A stretch of DNA of 64,000 nt from Brachynemurus nebulosus (GCA_035578155.1 JAPWDM010000008.1:4051347-4115346); one strand, 5' to 3'; shown: positions 11,811 to 23,255, numbered from the stretch's first letter. The notes: generated by a model from the sequence alone, not told the origin. Made by a program: numbers and translations.

Positions 11811-11975
11811 GTAAATAATAAACAAATATTTTACTTCGCAAAAATACCACTTTTATTTTGAAACTGTGACAATATTGTTTCGAACCGTCAGTTCATTTTC
11901 AAACAGAATTCTAAAATATTTGTTTATTATTTACAAATATGGAATACCATAAAGTAACGCTCAAATCTATTAATC
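11811..11975 (+). repeat. Hairpin of the GGAATACCATAAAGT family, next to exon 3
   Basis: GTAAATAATAAACAAATATT is mirrored by AATATTTGTTTATTATTTAC (11811-11833, 11914-11936) and followed by ATGGAATACCATAAAGTAAC. Related pieces are at 26085-26150, 26590-26640 and 52845-52895. It ends 25 bp before the exon 3 acceptor. Confidence 0.8.
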
Positions 11976-12000
11976 TCAAAAAATTTATTATATGTTGCAG

Positions 12001-12420
12001 CTGTCGATTCTTGTTTGGTGGTGATCACGGTAAACTCAAATACACTCCACCGCCCGAATTTTCACCACTCGTAGAATGTTTATTACCGCAACAGATTCTC
12101 TCGATTGAACCGTGTTTCTTTTTTGGAAATTTGAATAAAGTCGTTTTGGCCGGACCGTGGTTAATTGAGGACGACACGGCGTTCGTACCCAACCCCGTTG
12201 ACACATCGACCGTCACACTACCAAGCTATGTGGAGAGTATTCGAGACAAACTAGCCGAAAATATACACGAAATGTGGGCCATGAATAAAATTGAAGCCGG
12301 TTGGATGTGGGGCGAGCGACGCGACGATATCAGACGTACACATCCGTGTTTAGTGCCGTTCGAAAGATTGCCCCACGCCGAGCAACATTACGACGCTCAA
12401 TTGGCCGTTCAAACGTTAAA
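12001..12420 (+). CDS. RyR: Ryanodine receptor exon 3 (SPRY1 end, RyR repeat 1)
   Basis: Acceptor TATGTTGCAG, donor GTAAGT. The first base completes a serine codon; two bases are left over at the end. The product begins [20 protein letters not shown] and includes [20 protein letters not shown], the end of SPRY1 and its linker. The segment from [20 protein letters not shown] through [11 protein letters not shown] is the first of four RyR repeats (Pfam RyR), recognised by the LAENIHxxWAxxKIxxGWxWG signature. Confidence 0.96.
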
Positions 12421-13997
12421 GTAAGTAATATAGGAACTACCCGTATGGAAATAATCTCTGGCGAAGCTCTGGAAAAACTCTGAAAAAAGTCTGACAATTG
12501 GAACATTCCCAGATTTTTTTTATTACTGAGTCTCATATTACTGAGTTTAGGTTTATTATAAATAAAACAAGGAAAGGATACTTTTGTCAACTCATTTATT
12601 GGACCAAACGTTAAATAACATTGTTCAAATTGTCGTAAAATTGAAGTACTTAAGTACTTGTTTACTTTGAAAACTTTTATAAAATAAAAGTTTAATAGAA
12701 TAAAAATTAAAAAATAATTTTTTTTTTATATATCCGTGTGACCAATACATACGCAATTGCCTTTCGTTAAATTAATGCAATAGTGTAAATCGAGTTTAAG
12801 CGAAATTCTGTTAATTCTGAACTCACTAAAATTGGTTTTTAAAATACAGAATATCTGCTTTTTATGCGGTGGATAAGGACCGCATAAAAAATCACACAAA
12901 AAAATTCAAAAACTTCATAAATAGCTATAAAAAGTGTAATTTGGTCCAGATTGTAAAAAAAACCTTTTTTTATGCGGAGAATCGGGACTCCATAAAAAAA
13001 GTTTCATAAAAAATACATCACGCAAAAGGCTGAAAACCTCACAATTTGTTTAGAAGTTACTTTTCTAAACAAGATAAAGCATTATGTAATTTACACATGA
13101 GAAAAAAACTTAATGATGCAGTAACTAATATTCTTATGCAATATACTAATTAAATGCTTAAAAACAATCAATAAGTAATTTTATCGATAAATTATCGCAA
13201 ATTAACCTGGAAAAATGGGAAAATACTTTCCATGTTCTAGAGAGAAGGGTCAGCGTATTGTAATGGTCCGGAAGTCATCGTGGTTTATGTGCTTGCTAAT
13301 TGTTAGTTACGACGAAGATACTTCAACGTTTTTTAGATGACTTTCTTAGTTTCAATGTCCCAGATTATTGGTTCCAAAGGTCGTAGGTGAAATGATCTGA
13401 GCCGATTTAGTTTAAGAAATTTATTTATCGAATTCAATTGTTGATAAATCGGACCGTTACAGTTAAATTTAACATTTTTATTCTTTTGTTATAATTATTT
13501 GTTTTAATTATATATTTTAATATTTTGTTTTATTAGAATTAATTATAAATTTATTTTATTTAAATTTTATATATTTTTATATTTTTACAACAATTACAAA
13601 ATTCCCAAACGGGAGTCATTACCAAATTTTTACATATTTTCTTAATCAAGTCTAAATTGCGTCTTTTTATTATTTTAATAATTAAAATTCATTATGAAAA
13701 ATTACATGTTTTCTAGTTAAAGTCTAAACTCCGAATCTATATATCTCATTTCAAAACCCTCTTGTACTTTTTTCCTCCATGAATTTCTTTTTTTTAAAAC
13801 AAAAAATGGCTTCTTTTCTTTTATTGGTTGTTTAAAATTGTCACATCGTAAGCTCCGCCCACCATTTTATAATATGTGGCTAGTTCGTTAAAATTTCACC
13901 AGGTGGCAATTTACATCTTTTAACTTTACATTTCTAGGTACTAAAATCTGCCACTAGATGCCACTAGTCAGACTGTTTAACGGTTACAGTATACATA
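12421..13997. other. Intron 3, first part, with a TATGCGG-family repeat
   Basis: About 12850-13190 contains TTTTTATGCGGWGRATMGGGAC, AGTTTCATAAAAAATACAT and TAATGATGCAGTAACT. These are shared with the TA-flanked MITE at 34184-35031 and with 60462-60880 (reversed). The rest (12421-12850, 13190-13990) is AT-rich and I recognise nothing in it. Confidence 0.6.
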
Positions 13998-14778
13998 CAG
14001 GGCTGGGAACTAAAGTGATTTTCATTTTAAATATATATATTTAAAATACAAAATGGCATTTTGCATTTTCTATTTTAAATAAGTTCGGTCAAATCATTTT
14101 CCATTTTGTATTTAAAATGAAAATTTGAATCCATTTTACATTTAAAATGAAAATACATGTATACTCAAATTTATGTGTATACAATATTAATTATAGAACT
14201 TGAATTGAACGACTTGAAGTCTAACAAATTGTAAGTTAAATGTAAGTTGATTTAATTGCCTCAAATTTTTTATAACTCGAGTTGCAATGTCACTTGAGTT
14301 AAATTTGTTACTAGAGTTGCAGTTTTCTTAAGTCAAACTTTTCTGACTCAAGTTGTGTAGGTACTACTGTTTTTAAGACACGTCGATAAGAAATGTACTT
14401 TGAGTAGATGATTTTCATAATTTTATTTAGAAGTTGCAATCGTAGCGTAGTCAAGGTTTGAATATGTTAAGGTCGAATTAAATTTTACAATATTTTTAAG
14501 TAACAATATTTGAAGAGTTAAGTTTCGTTTTCATATCATGCAAACCTTATAAAATTTTCTCAAAAGACTGCCTTTATTTAATTTCAGTAAATACGAACTT
14601 TTTTTTTTAAATTAATATAAATAATGATAAAAAATTTATAGAATATTTTTTTTTATAAAGTACCTATATTTAAATAACGTAAAAAACATTTTGCATTTTA
14701 TAATCCATTTTAAATAACTATTTTCCATTTTAAATATGTTCAGCAAATGGTTTCTATTAACCATTTTTGCCAGTCCTG
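13998..14778. mobile_element. hAT-type non-autonomous element with perfect 8-bp target duplication
   Basis: The 8-bp TATACATA flanks both sides (13990-13997, 14779-14786). Ends are CAGGGCTGGGAAC and, reversed, CAGGACTGGCAAA, typical hAT termini. The interior (781 bp) has subterminal repeats of CATTTTAAATA/ACATTTAAAATGAAAAT near both ends and no transposase. It lies in intron 3. Confidence 0.93.
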
Positions 14779-15224
14779 TATACATACCTCTGAGGGTATG
14801 TATACGATGTACATCGAACGCTAATACTTGACCCTTCTCTCTAGACCATGGAAAGTGAGACAGGAATATATAAACATATCAAAAGCAAGCCAAATGTGCT
14901 GCTTCAAAACAAGCACAAATTGTTTCAAAATGTGCGCAAGCGGCTTGGGCTTACGCCGATACTAATCGGCCCACTATTGACTCCCATTACAACTACACCA
15001 CAAATCCAATTTTACGTAGTGGTCGGTGCAAATTTAAGGGGAAGTACGCACATCGAAAGATCAGGGGCGTCGGTAAACTTTTGTTTCGGGGGTTGGTAAA
15101 TACTATTTATCTGAATTTATTTAAAACAAAATTATCTTAAGAGACAATTTACACCTAAAATTCGGTTGTGTAGACAAAGGAAATCGAATGTTATACTAAT
15201 GAATATGAGTGACGATTTTTAGAA
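14779..15224. other. Intron 3, middle; nothing recognised
   Basis: Includes an 83-codon open stretch (14848-15099) without recognisable domain, coding bias or conserved motif; I regard it as chance. Confidence 0.5.
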
Positions 15225-15905
15225 AACTGTCGAAAAATCAACTTCACTATCGCATTCATCAGCGTAAAAGATACCAAAAAACAAACTTCACTATTGAATT
15301 GGACACTAAAAATTAGATTAAGCAGCGTATTTTGACAAAAATTCTAGAATGTTCTATTTGTCAACTAACAAAGATATCGAAAAATCGATTGCACCATTTA
15401 ATTGGTCATCAAATAAAAGACGGGATAGCACATTTTGATAAATGTTCTAGAATATTCTATTCGTCAAATAGCAAAAATTGTTTGTTAAAATCGGACATTT
15501 GGTTTACATTAGTTTAATTTCGGTTGGACAATTAAGTGGTGCAGTAGATTTTCCAATATCTTTGTTAGTTGACAAATAGAATATTCTAGAACATTTCTCA
15601 AAATGTGTTATTTGGTCTCTTTTTTGGTAGCCAATTCAATGGCGACGTCTGTTTTTGAATATCTGTGCTAGTTGACGAATAAAATATTCCAGAACATTTG
15701 TCAAAATGTGTAATTTGACCTCTTTTTCAATGGACAATTAAATGGTACAATTGATTTTTCAATATCTTTGCTAGTTGACAAATTGAACATTCTAGAATTT
15801 TTGTCAAACTACACTATTTGATCTCATTTTTAATGACCAATTCAACGGCGAAATCTGTTTTTTGATATCTCTGCTAGTTGACGGTTAGAATATTCTAGAA
15901 TTTTA
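15225..15905. repeat. Inverted and tandem repeat array with six heat-shock-element triplets
   Basis: Units of about 100-120 bp built from ATATCTTTGCTAGTTGAC, AATATTCTAGAACATTTGTC and GACCAATTCAACGGCGA-like pieces. They run in one orientation from about 15540 to 15905 and in the opposite one from about 15225 to 15480. Each unit carries alternating nGAAn/nTTCn pentamers at 15341-15355, 15444-15458, 15578-15592, 15681-15695 (one pentamer degenerate), 15784-15798 and 15887-15901. That is the heat shock factor binding layout. Confidence 0.85.
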
Positions 15906-16187
15906 CGTTACTGATTTTGCATTTGCATTTTGCATATTACGTATACAGAATATGTGCATATATATCTGCAGTGAAATTTTAAATTTTTTAAAGGCTACAA
16001 GACCCTCAGGCAATATTACCTACGGCACTGATTCTGACTTGATACATAAATTTTCACCAACACAGACAAACAACAACATATCTTTGAGAGGAGAACCCCA
16101 CTAAATCGCTGACATCACTACGTAAAATCGGAGTACGTACCATTGGATGGCCACTGTAAATCACTAATTTGCAATTTATTTTTGTAG

Positions 16188-16791
16188 AACTATGATAGCG
16201 CTAGGATATTTTATAAGCGTTGACAAACCACCGTCCCGAATCAAACAGTTGCGTCTCCCGAACGATCCATTCATGCAACCGAACGGCTACAAACCGGCCC
16301 CGTTAGATCTTAGCGCTGTCACGCTAAATGCTAAAATGGAAGAACTTGTGGATCAATTGGCGGAAAACACACATAATTTATGGTCCAAGGAACGTATACA
16401 ACAAGGTTGGACATACGGACTGAACGAGGATCCCGATTTAAAACGTAGTCCCCACCTGGTGCCGTACAGTAAAGTGGACGAAGCCATTAAAAAGGCAAAT
16501 CGTGACACCGCCTCCGAAACGGTGCGCACCCTACTGGTGTACGGTTACAATTTGGAGCCACCTACCGGTGAAGCGCACGAGGCACTGTTGGCGGAAGCGT
16601 TGAAACTGCGACATTCCGCGTTTCGAACGTATCGCGCCGAGAAAGAGTACGCGGTCAGTTCGGGTAAATGGTATTTTGAGATGGAGGTGTTGACGGCGGG
16701 ACCAATGCGGGTCGGATGGGCGCGAGCCAACTGTATGCCGGGCAATATGCTCGGTCAGGATGAGAACACGTGGGCGTTTGATGGATATAAT
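16188..16791 (+). CDS. RyR: Ryanodine receptor exon 4 (RyR repeat 2, SPRY2 start)
   Basis: Acceptor TTTTTGTAG, donor GTAAGA; one base completes a lysine codon and the exon ends in phase 0. It encodes the tail of repeat 1 ([19 protein letters not shown]) and [15 protein letters not shown]. Then comes RyR repeat 2 ([20 protein letters not shown] through [13 protein letters not shown]). The last part, [20 protein letters not shown] to WAFDGYN, opens the second SPRY domain. The phase-0 end fixes which downstream exons can follow. Confidence 0.96.
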
Positions 16792-16820
16792 GTAAGATGT
16801 TTTTTTTTTTTTTTAGTTAA

Positions 16821-18322
16821 GGGGATATTCTAGTCTAGACTCTAGAGGCTCGATTTTGAGGTGATTTTACGGGCGTAATAAAACAAAACAGTAAACATTT
16901 TTAGTATCCATTTTTCTAACAGTTTTTTTATTGATATTTGAAAAGTATAAAAATTTAAAAAAATTCCGAGTTGAGACCTTTTAGAGGCTTATTCTTAACC
17001 CTAGAATCATACGTACTCGTCAAAACGACGAACGAACTTCTCTACCTGCTCCAATAGTACAACTTGTCGTTGCCTGCTTGCTGTGAAACTTCTGTTATCT
17101 AATTTATTTGTTATTATAACACATAAGACGTATAAATTTTGTTTATAGCTATTGTCGTTTTTTTATACTGAAATAGTGTGCGTCAAAAGGACGACGATGT
17201 ATGACTAACCGGTGTTTTTTTTTTTTTTAAATTTTGTACTCCACATATAAAAGTTTTCCTAATTTTTCTAAAATTTATTAAAGATATGCATGTTATAATT
17301 AATGGACCATTTTCTCAAATATGTAGCACTCTGTCACCAGGGCGGCGACACAGGTATTTGGGATTACATGTCTATAATCGAGATATTAATTTAACCAACC
17401 AAAAATCACCTTCTGTTAATTCCACTTTAGCAACGAAATTTTCCAATTCGGTTACCTAGGAATATTGTTTATTTTTTAGAAATTAATATTCTAACTATAG
17501 AGATGTAGTTCCGAATAACCCGTGTCGCCGCCCTGGTGTTAAACAATTTTCTCATGCGGTTACATAGCAATTTTTAAATTAAAATTTCAATCATAGAGAT
17601 GTAGATATTTTGAGAAAATGGCTCATTTATTCAATGATTATGATAATGTGAAAGATGATTGCAGCTATTTGACTTATAGAGACGACATAATACTGAAATT
17701 TTAATATATTGAATCGAAAACTAAAGAATGCGTTTCGAATGATTTAATAAAAGATTAACAATTTATTTTGTGGAAAATATTTTAATTTTTATTATTTTTT
17801 GAGACCTTATTCGAAAAATTACTAACAAATTTTAGATAATTTACAAATGTGCCTAATGGGAAAATAACTACATATCTTTAGGAATATTTATGACTGAGAA
17901 ATTTCACATTCTGTAAATTCACACATGTCCACTGACTCAAAATAGTTCATAAATTAATTATTTGAAAGACATGTTTTATGATACAATTGATGTATTTATC
18001 TATTTTTTAATTTTTATAATGAAAATATGCTTTGATAAAAAGATTAAAAAAATTAATAAATATTTATATTAAGAAATTTTTCCAAATCCAATTTTTGTAA
18101 ATATTTTGTTCGCTTTTGTAGTATTGTTATGTAAAAAAAATGTTTTTTGCAAATAAACTCTAAAACTCCCCGTAAAAAGTCCATTCGTCAAAATGACGCT
18201 GATGTATGGTTAACTTGACTCGTAGACCAATGTATGATTCTAGGGTTAAAGGTCTGAACTTTGAAAATATGAAAAAAAAAAAACAAATCGATTTTTTCGA
18301 ATTTCTAAACTAGAATACCCCC
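16821..18322. mobile_element. TTAA-flanked element, family 2, hosting a nested element
   Basis: TTAA at 16817-16820 and 18323-18326 bounds the ends GGGGATATTCTAGTCTAGA and, reversed, GGGGGTATTCTAGTTTAGA. Most of its interior is the second TTAA element at 16999-18245. It starts 29 bp after exon 4. Confidence 0.85.
16999..18245. mobile_element. piggyBac-like non-autonomous element nested in another TTAA element
   Basis: TTAA flanks (16995-16998, 18246-18249). Both ends read CCCTAGAATCATAC, very close to the start of the piggyBac terminal repeat (CCCTAGAAA...). Subterminal TCGTCAAAACGACG and, at the other end, GTCAAAATGACG repeat the family layout. Inside, ACCAGGGCGGCGACAC (17338) is mirrored by GTGTCGCCGCCCTGGT (17524). 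No transposase remains in 1.25 kb. Confidence 0.92.
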
Positions 18323-18326
18323 TTAA

Positions 18327-19000
18327 TATAAATTTTGTACGAATTAGGATTTTTAGAAAAAAAAAAAAAACAAAGCTGTTCGGTTGAAAGGAAAACTTCT
18401 CCATGGCGGTCCTGGACGAATCCTAAATACATTACATAAAAAAAAAAATTTTACTTTTAACGGCATTGTAGTATCCCATGCAAGCATCACGAGTCACGAC
18501 ATTGCCGTTCAAATCTTAATGATCCTGTTAGGTCTACTCAGGGTCATTAACCCAGAGTAGCCCTAAAAAATACTCAGATTTTAATGGTATAATTTGTAAG
18601 CAAATTTTTTAACTGCGTCAGATATGTGCGTTCGGCAGAAATAAATGTTATGTAATGTTACGTAACAGAGCTTGTACTGTTAACAACTGGAGGGCTCTGA
18701 TTCGAAAAATTTAACACATGTTAAATATCAAAATTACTGTCTTGAACTTATTGATTGTTTGTTGTTTTTTTCATAACATTTTGAATGTGAATGTAAATAA
18801 AAAACCAAAGAAAAACCATTAAAAAATATTTAACGCGTGTTAATTTTTTTTTTTTGAATCGAAGTGCTCTAGTTCGTAACGGTGCAAGTTCCATTACGTT
18901 AGGTTACGTGACATTCTTCTCTGGCGAATGTACGTGCAATTACGGTTCGAGTACAGTCTTCGGTGCCATGTAATTTATATAAATATTGACACTTTTTTAA
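18327..19000. other. Intron 4, part after the nested elements
   Basis: Contains diffuse inverted similarity (ATTTAACACATGTTAA near 18710 and ATTTAACGCGTGTTAA near 18828; GTTACGTAACAG and TTAGGTTACGTGACA). It probably belongs to another decayed foldback. No gene. Confidence 0.45.
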
Positions 19001-19370
19001 GCATTAGAGAAATGTTTAAAAGCAATTCTTTAATTTCAAATAAAATTCTTGTAGCTTGGAATCATTTTCGTCGTTAGTTGGAATAACATTTTAGTCGTGT
19101 AATATGAAATGTCGTTTTTCGACCACTTGATCGACTATGTAATGCAGATAAATATCAACTTTTTTTAAGCATTAGAGAAATGTTTAAAAGCAATTCTTTA
19201 ATTTCAAATAAAATTCTTGTAGCTTGGAATCATTTCCGCCCTTAATGGAATAACATTTTAGTTGTGTAATATGAAATGTCGCTTTCCGACCATTTAATTT
19301 AGATAAATATCGCCATCTAATTTAGATAAATATCAACATTTTCTTAAGCATTAGAGAAATGTTTGATATT
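19001..19370 (+). repeat. Tandem repeat, unit about 168 bp, 2.2 copies
   Basis: GCATTAGAGAAATGTTTAAAAG followed by CAATTCTTTAATTTCAAATA and TCTTGTAGCTTGGAATCATT starts at 19001 and 19169, and a partial third starts at 19347. Confidence 0.92.
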
Positions 19371-19427
19371 CGCGTAATTTCTAAACAATTTGACCAGTCG
19401 AGATTGTATTCACACAATATATTTGTT

Positions 19428-19512
19428 TTATCAAAACTATAGTTTTGATAAAACAAACTATAGTTTTATCAAAACTATAGTTTTGATAAAACTATAGTTT
19501 TGATAAAACAAA
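19428..19512. repeat. Self-complementary tandem of a 28-bp palindrome
   Basis: TTTTATCAAAACTATAGTTT and its continuation TGATAAAA form a perfect palindrome, repeated with overlaps several times between TTTGTTTTATC and GATAAAACAAAC. It could extrude cruciforms or fold in several alternative ways. Confidence 0.92.
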
Positions 19513-19594
19513 CAATTTGGACCAAAATTATTTAAAGTATACGACGCAGATAAAAGCATTTGCTTATAATTTATATCACTGGAATCTGTTTAAT

Positions 19595-20027
19595 GGGTTT
19601 TACACAATAAAATGACGTAATAAGTAAGACGTAACCCATAAAGAGTGTTGCCATCTAGTGATCTTGTAAGAAACATTGTATAATTTCATAACTTAACTAC
19701 TGTAATAGTTATTTTTTAATTATGGTCCATTTCAGTTAAAAACCATGCTTCATCACTTATGAATTTGAATAATTTCCGTTTTCTTGGTTTTATCTCTTTC
19801 ATTATTGCACTTACGTAAATTTTAAAATTGCAGTTTGTTTTTAGAAAAGAATAGAAGTTTGATTTGTTTTGAATATAAGAATTATTTAATTTTTTAACTT
19901 TGACTCATGATCAGGTGGTTAAGTTAGGAAACTACACAATTTTTCTTACAAAATAATTAGATGGCGACACTCCTTACGACTTACGTCTTACTTCTTACGT
20001 TTAACGTCATTTTATTGTGTGAAAACC
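19595..20027. mobile_element. Foldback MITE of the GTTGCCATCTAGTG family
   Basis: GGTTTTACACAATAAAATGA and AGTAAGACGTAA at the left match, reversed, TCATTTTATTGTGTGAAAAC and TTACGTCTTACTTC at the right. AGTGTTGCCATCTAGTGAT (left) pairs with AGATGGCGACACTCC (right). Related hairpins are at 24458-24571 and at 59566 with 61842. It ends about 220 bp before exon 5a. Confidence 0.82.
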
Positions 20028-20249
20028 ATAATTTTTTTTTACATAATATGAAAAATATAAAATTGAATCCACGTACAACTGACTATTTCTCCCTCGCGCG
20101 ACTAAACTCGTCTTTCCAAGCCGAATGTACCCGAATCAACGGTCGCGACGTACTAAATTACGTCCATAGAGAAGTTTTCACTTTAAAAGGAAAAATTTAA
20201 AAAAAAAAAAGAATTGATACTGGTGTTCAATAATTATGTTTCATGATAG

Positions 20250-20349
20250 TCGTTAAGGTGGCACGCGAATACAAGTGAAATGTTTGGTCACGTACCACAA
20301 ATTGGTGACATAATAGGATGTTTTTTGGATGTTGACGATAGCACAATCA
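20250..20349 (+). CDS. RyR: Ryanodine receptor alternative exon 5a (SPRY2), mutually exclusive with 5b
   Basis: A 100-nt exon between the acceptor CATGATAG and the donor GTGAGT, entering in phase 0 and leaving in phase 1. It reads SLRWHANTSEMFGHV and then GDIIGCFLDVDDSTI; the first base of a serine codon closes the exon. Exon 5b encodes the same SPRY2 segment, with equal length and phases. Using both, or neither, would shift the frame before exon 6, so only one can be used per transcript. An a/b pair at this place is known in insect RyR genes. The RWH...FG...GC pattern resembles vertebrate RyR more than 5b does. Confidence 0.9.
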
Positions 20350-20573
20350 GTGAGTTTTATGTGGTTTTATTTTTGAAAAGGAACGATCGAACGTGTTATT
20401 ATCGATAAAATTCGATTTTTTTTTTTTGTTGTTTGGTTTTTTCTGTTTTTTCTGATATTTTTGTCTGACAAACGTACGTGTCAACATTTTGTTGTCCATT
20501 GATCAGTCCATTGTCAAAGTTTTTAATAAAAAAATTAATTTTTTTTTTTTGAAAAATTCGCTACATTTATTTA

Positions 20574-21366
20574 TAGTACGGGAGGTAGCGTTGTATTTTC
20601 GTTAGTGATTTTAGGCCGAATGAATTCTACTTTAAATATTAGATTGGTACCTAATAATCATCAAAACAGGCGTCAGCCGTCGCACCCGCAGTGGACCTAA
20701 AAGGGGCAGCGGGTTTAATTTTGAGCTACTTTTTGACATTTAGAACTGTCAAATATTGTCCACTGATTTTACAATTACAATAAAAATTGTTATTATTATT
20801 TTTAATTTCCATAGTTATGTTTGATTAGAGATTTATTTAACTTGCTATGATTGAAATTAATTTTAAAAAAATTAATAAAAGAAATAATTTTTTAGCTGTA
20901 TTTTGATCAGTTATTCTACTCTAATCAAACATAACTATGGAAATTAAAAATTATAATAACAATTTTTTGATAATGTAAAACCAATGGACAATGTTTGACA
21001 GTTCTAAATGTTAAAAATTCGTCAAATGCGTGTTTTTGACACGCACTAAGTAATGTCATCTCAGTGAAATGTTAATTTATGATTTTTTTGTTAGCTCTAT
21101 AGTTGTTCAGAGCTCTACAGCCCTCTTGCGTTTATTCAGTATGGATGTACAACTCAATAATTATTCAGTCACAAAACGATATCAGTATGTCATCTTCGAT
21201 GACATAAAAAGTAGCTCAAAATTAAACCCGCTGCCCCTTTTAGGTCCACTGCGGGTGCGACTGCTAACGCCCGTTTTGATGATCATTAGGTACTAATCTA
21301 ATATTTAAAGTAGAATCCATTCGGCCTAAAATCACTAATGAAAATACAACGCTACCTCCCGTACTA
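20574..21366. repeat. Large inverted repeat between exons 5a and 5b
   Basis: TAGTACGGGAGGTAGCGTTG at 20574 is mirrored at 21366. The arms run about 240 bp or more, through CGCACCCGCAGTGGACCTAA and AAGGGGCAGCGGGTTTAATT, then TTGACATTTAGAACTGTC. The centre holds an extra piece (about 21018-21210) that recurs inverted at 57421-57603. Confidence 0.92.
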
Positions 21367-21682
21367 TTATGTCAGTTATGTAATTATTTTCATCTGTCGT
21401 GTCCATTTCGTGTCGCTTAATTACGTGTCAAATTCGTTGCGTTATGTAACTAATTGTGAAAACCATTCGAACAGACTAAACAAATTTTTCGGATAAGGAT
21501 GCAAGAATAATATTACACAGTCAAATTCACAATTATCTGGAAGCCCGGCTTCACCTTTTTTTGGCTTAAAAAAAAAACTAATGGTCCATTTTAATGATTT
21601 TTTTTTAAATGTTCCGAATTACTGCGGATTAGTTAAAAAAATGTGGTGAAAAAAATTTTAATTTTGTCAAATTATCACTTAA

Positions 21683-22285
21683 CCCTTAACTGGTCTACTC
21701 ACTTTTTGAAACATAAGTAGTCCACTGGGGTACAAAAGTTACTTTCTTAAATTATTGGTTAATCTGCTCTGAAAACAGAAAAATACTATTCAAAAAATAT
21801 TAAAATATTTTCCTGAGATCATAACATATGTTTATTTAATCGTTTTCATAAATATTTTTCGTGGAAATATCTAGACATATGAAATTAGAATTTAAATAGT
21901 AATAAAGTAAAAGAAAATTAGAATTGAAACATTAACCTAATGAAGTCGGTTAAAAATAAAATTATATTTTTGCATATTTCAGAAAATTAAGTTACCTGGA
22001 TCTACATATTTACACATAAATTAAAAATTAATTAATTAATTACCTTTAATTTTGTTAATTATTTTAAATAAGATTATCAGTCTACTGGGGTATAAAAAAA
22101 CTAAATCGTTAATAACCGAAATTGAAAGTTTGTAAAGAAAAGGTAATCACACATCAAATGGAAGTACTTAACCTCATTTGGGAATACATGGTAGTTATAG
22201 TTCAGTAATAGTGATTATAAATAAAAAACTATTTTGAAAAAAATAAAATAAAATTCTATTTGTACCCCAGTAGACCAATTAAGGG
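21683..22285. mobile_element. TTAA-flanked element, family 4, inserted in a palindrome arm
   Basis: TTAA at 21679-21682 and 22286-22289. Ends CCCTTAACTGGTCTACT and, reversed, CCCTTAATTGGTCTACT. ACTGGGGTAYAAAA occurs near both ends. The other arm of the host palindrome (about 22370-22404) still has one uninterrupted TTAA. Confidence 0.9.
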
Positions 22286-22400
22286 TTAAATATAGAGGTA
22301 TATTATTTTTCACAAACTAGTTTTCATCTGAAGATGGTTGAATCAACCGAAAACTAGTGAAAAATAATATATCTCTATATTTAAGTGAAAATTTGACAAA
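22286..22400. repeat. Hairpin with CTGAAGATGG...CCGAAAAC motif
   Basis: The arms TATTATTTTTCAC and ACTAGTTTTC are mirrored by GAAAACTAGTG and AAAAATAATATATC. They enclose CTGAAGATGGTTGAATCAAC at 22328, the motif shared with the foldbacks at 27.4, 38.2/38.7 and 57.8/58.4 kb. Confidence 0.85.
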
Positions 22401-23255
22401 ATTAAAAATTTTTTCACCATATTCATTATGAATGTTCAGAAAGTAAAATTATCGACAATTAATTAAGTTAAAAAAATACTACAATTTGATACCCGTACAG
22501 AAAAAGCGGGGAAATTGTCGTTAAATTTGGAAAAATGGATTTTTTTTTAAATTTTCTTTTATTATTTTGTATGAATGTGTGTCTGGACATGTTTGAGTAC
22601 ATATTCTGATAAAACCGATCATAATAAACACTTTTTCAAGAACACAAAAAATCGATATCTTGTTCCGTTTTCGAGATATTAAGCGCCAAAGTTTGAAAAT
22701 TCGATATGAACCTGCGTTCTTTATATTTTTATACATAATTTATCGATACAGGCAAACATTTTCAAACTTTGGTGTTCGATATTTCGAAATCGAAGCGAGA
22801 TATCGTTTTTTTTATTCTTAAAAAAAATGTTTATTTTGGTAGGTTTTATCAGAATATGCACTCAAACACTTCCAGACACATCTAAATACAAAATAACAAA
22901 TAAAAGAAAATTTTAAAGAAATTGAATTTTTTCAAATTTAACGATAGTTTCCCAGCCTTTCCAATACTGGTATCGAGTTTTAGTATTTTTTTTTTTAACT
23001 AATCCACCGTAATTCCGAATATTTAAAAAAATTATTAAAATCGAACAATTAGTTTTTTTTAGAGCCAAAAATGGGTGGAGCCTGCATCATAATTACCTTA
23101 ATCTCTATTTTCATTTTTAATGAAATTTTCGGACGGGGTTGAGTTTTCTCCAAACCAGAAAAATATGCACGTAATTCAAATAAATTTTAAATAGTTTTTT
23201 TTTTTATTGACGACGAAAAGATTACATGCGCACCTCTGGTGGTGAAACTGGAAAC

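Larger units (their letters stand above)
21565..23080. repeat. Nested inverted repeats between exons 5a and 5b
   Basis: The left arm 21565-21682 (CTAATGGTCCATTTTAATGA, AATTACTGCGGATTAGTTAA, TTGTCAAATTATCACTTAA) pairs with 22380-22430 and 22990-23080. A TTAA element (21683-22285) interrupts the left arm. A second inverted repeat (22488-22976; GAGATATTAAGCGCCAAAGT against ACTTTGGTGTTCGATATTTC) interrupts the right arm. Confidence 0.82.

Noticed and set aside
14848..15099. 83-codon open frame in intron 3
   Set aside because: No recognisable domain, no splice context and no similarity to RyR segments.
15225..15905. CRISPR-like array
   Set aside because: Units are over 100 bp, diverged, partly inverted and in a eukaryotic intron; no spacers of constant length.
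20574..21366. Precursor microRNA
   Set aside because: Arms are hundreds of bases and belong to repeated sequence; a MITE-like foldback explains it better.
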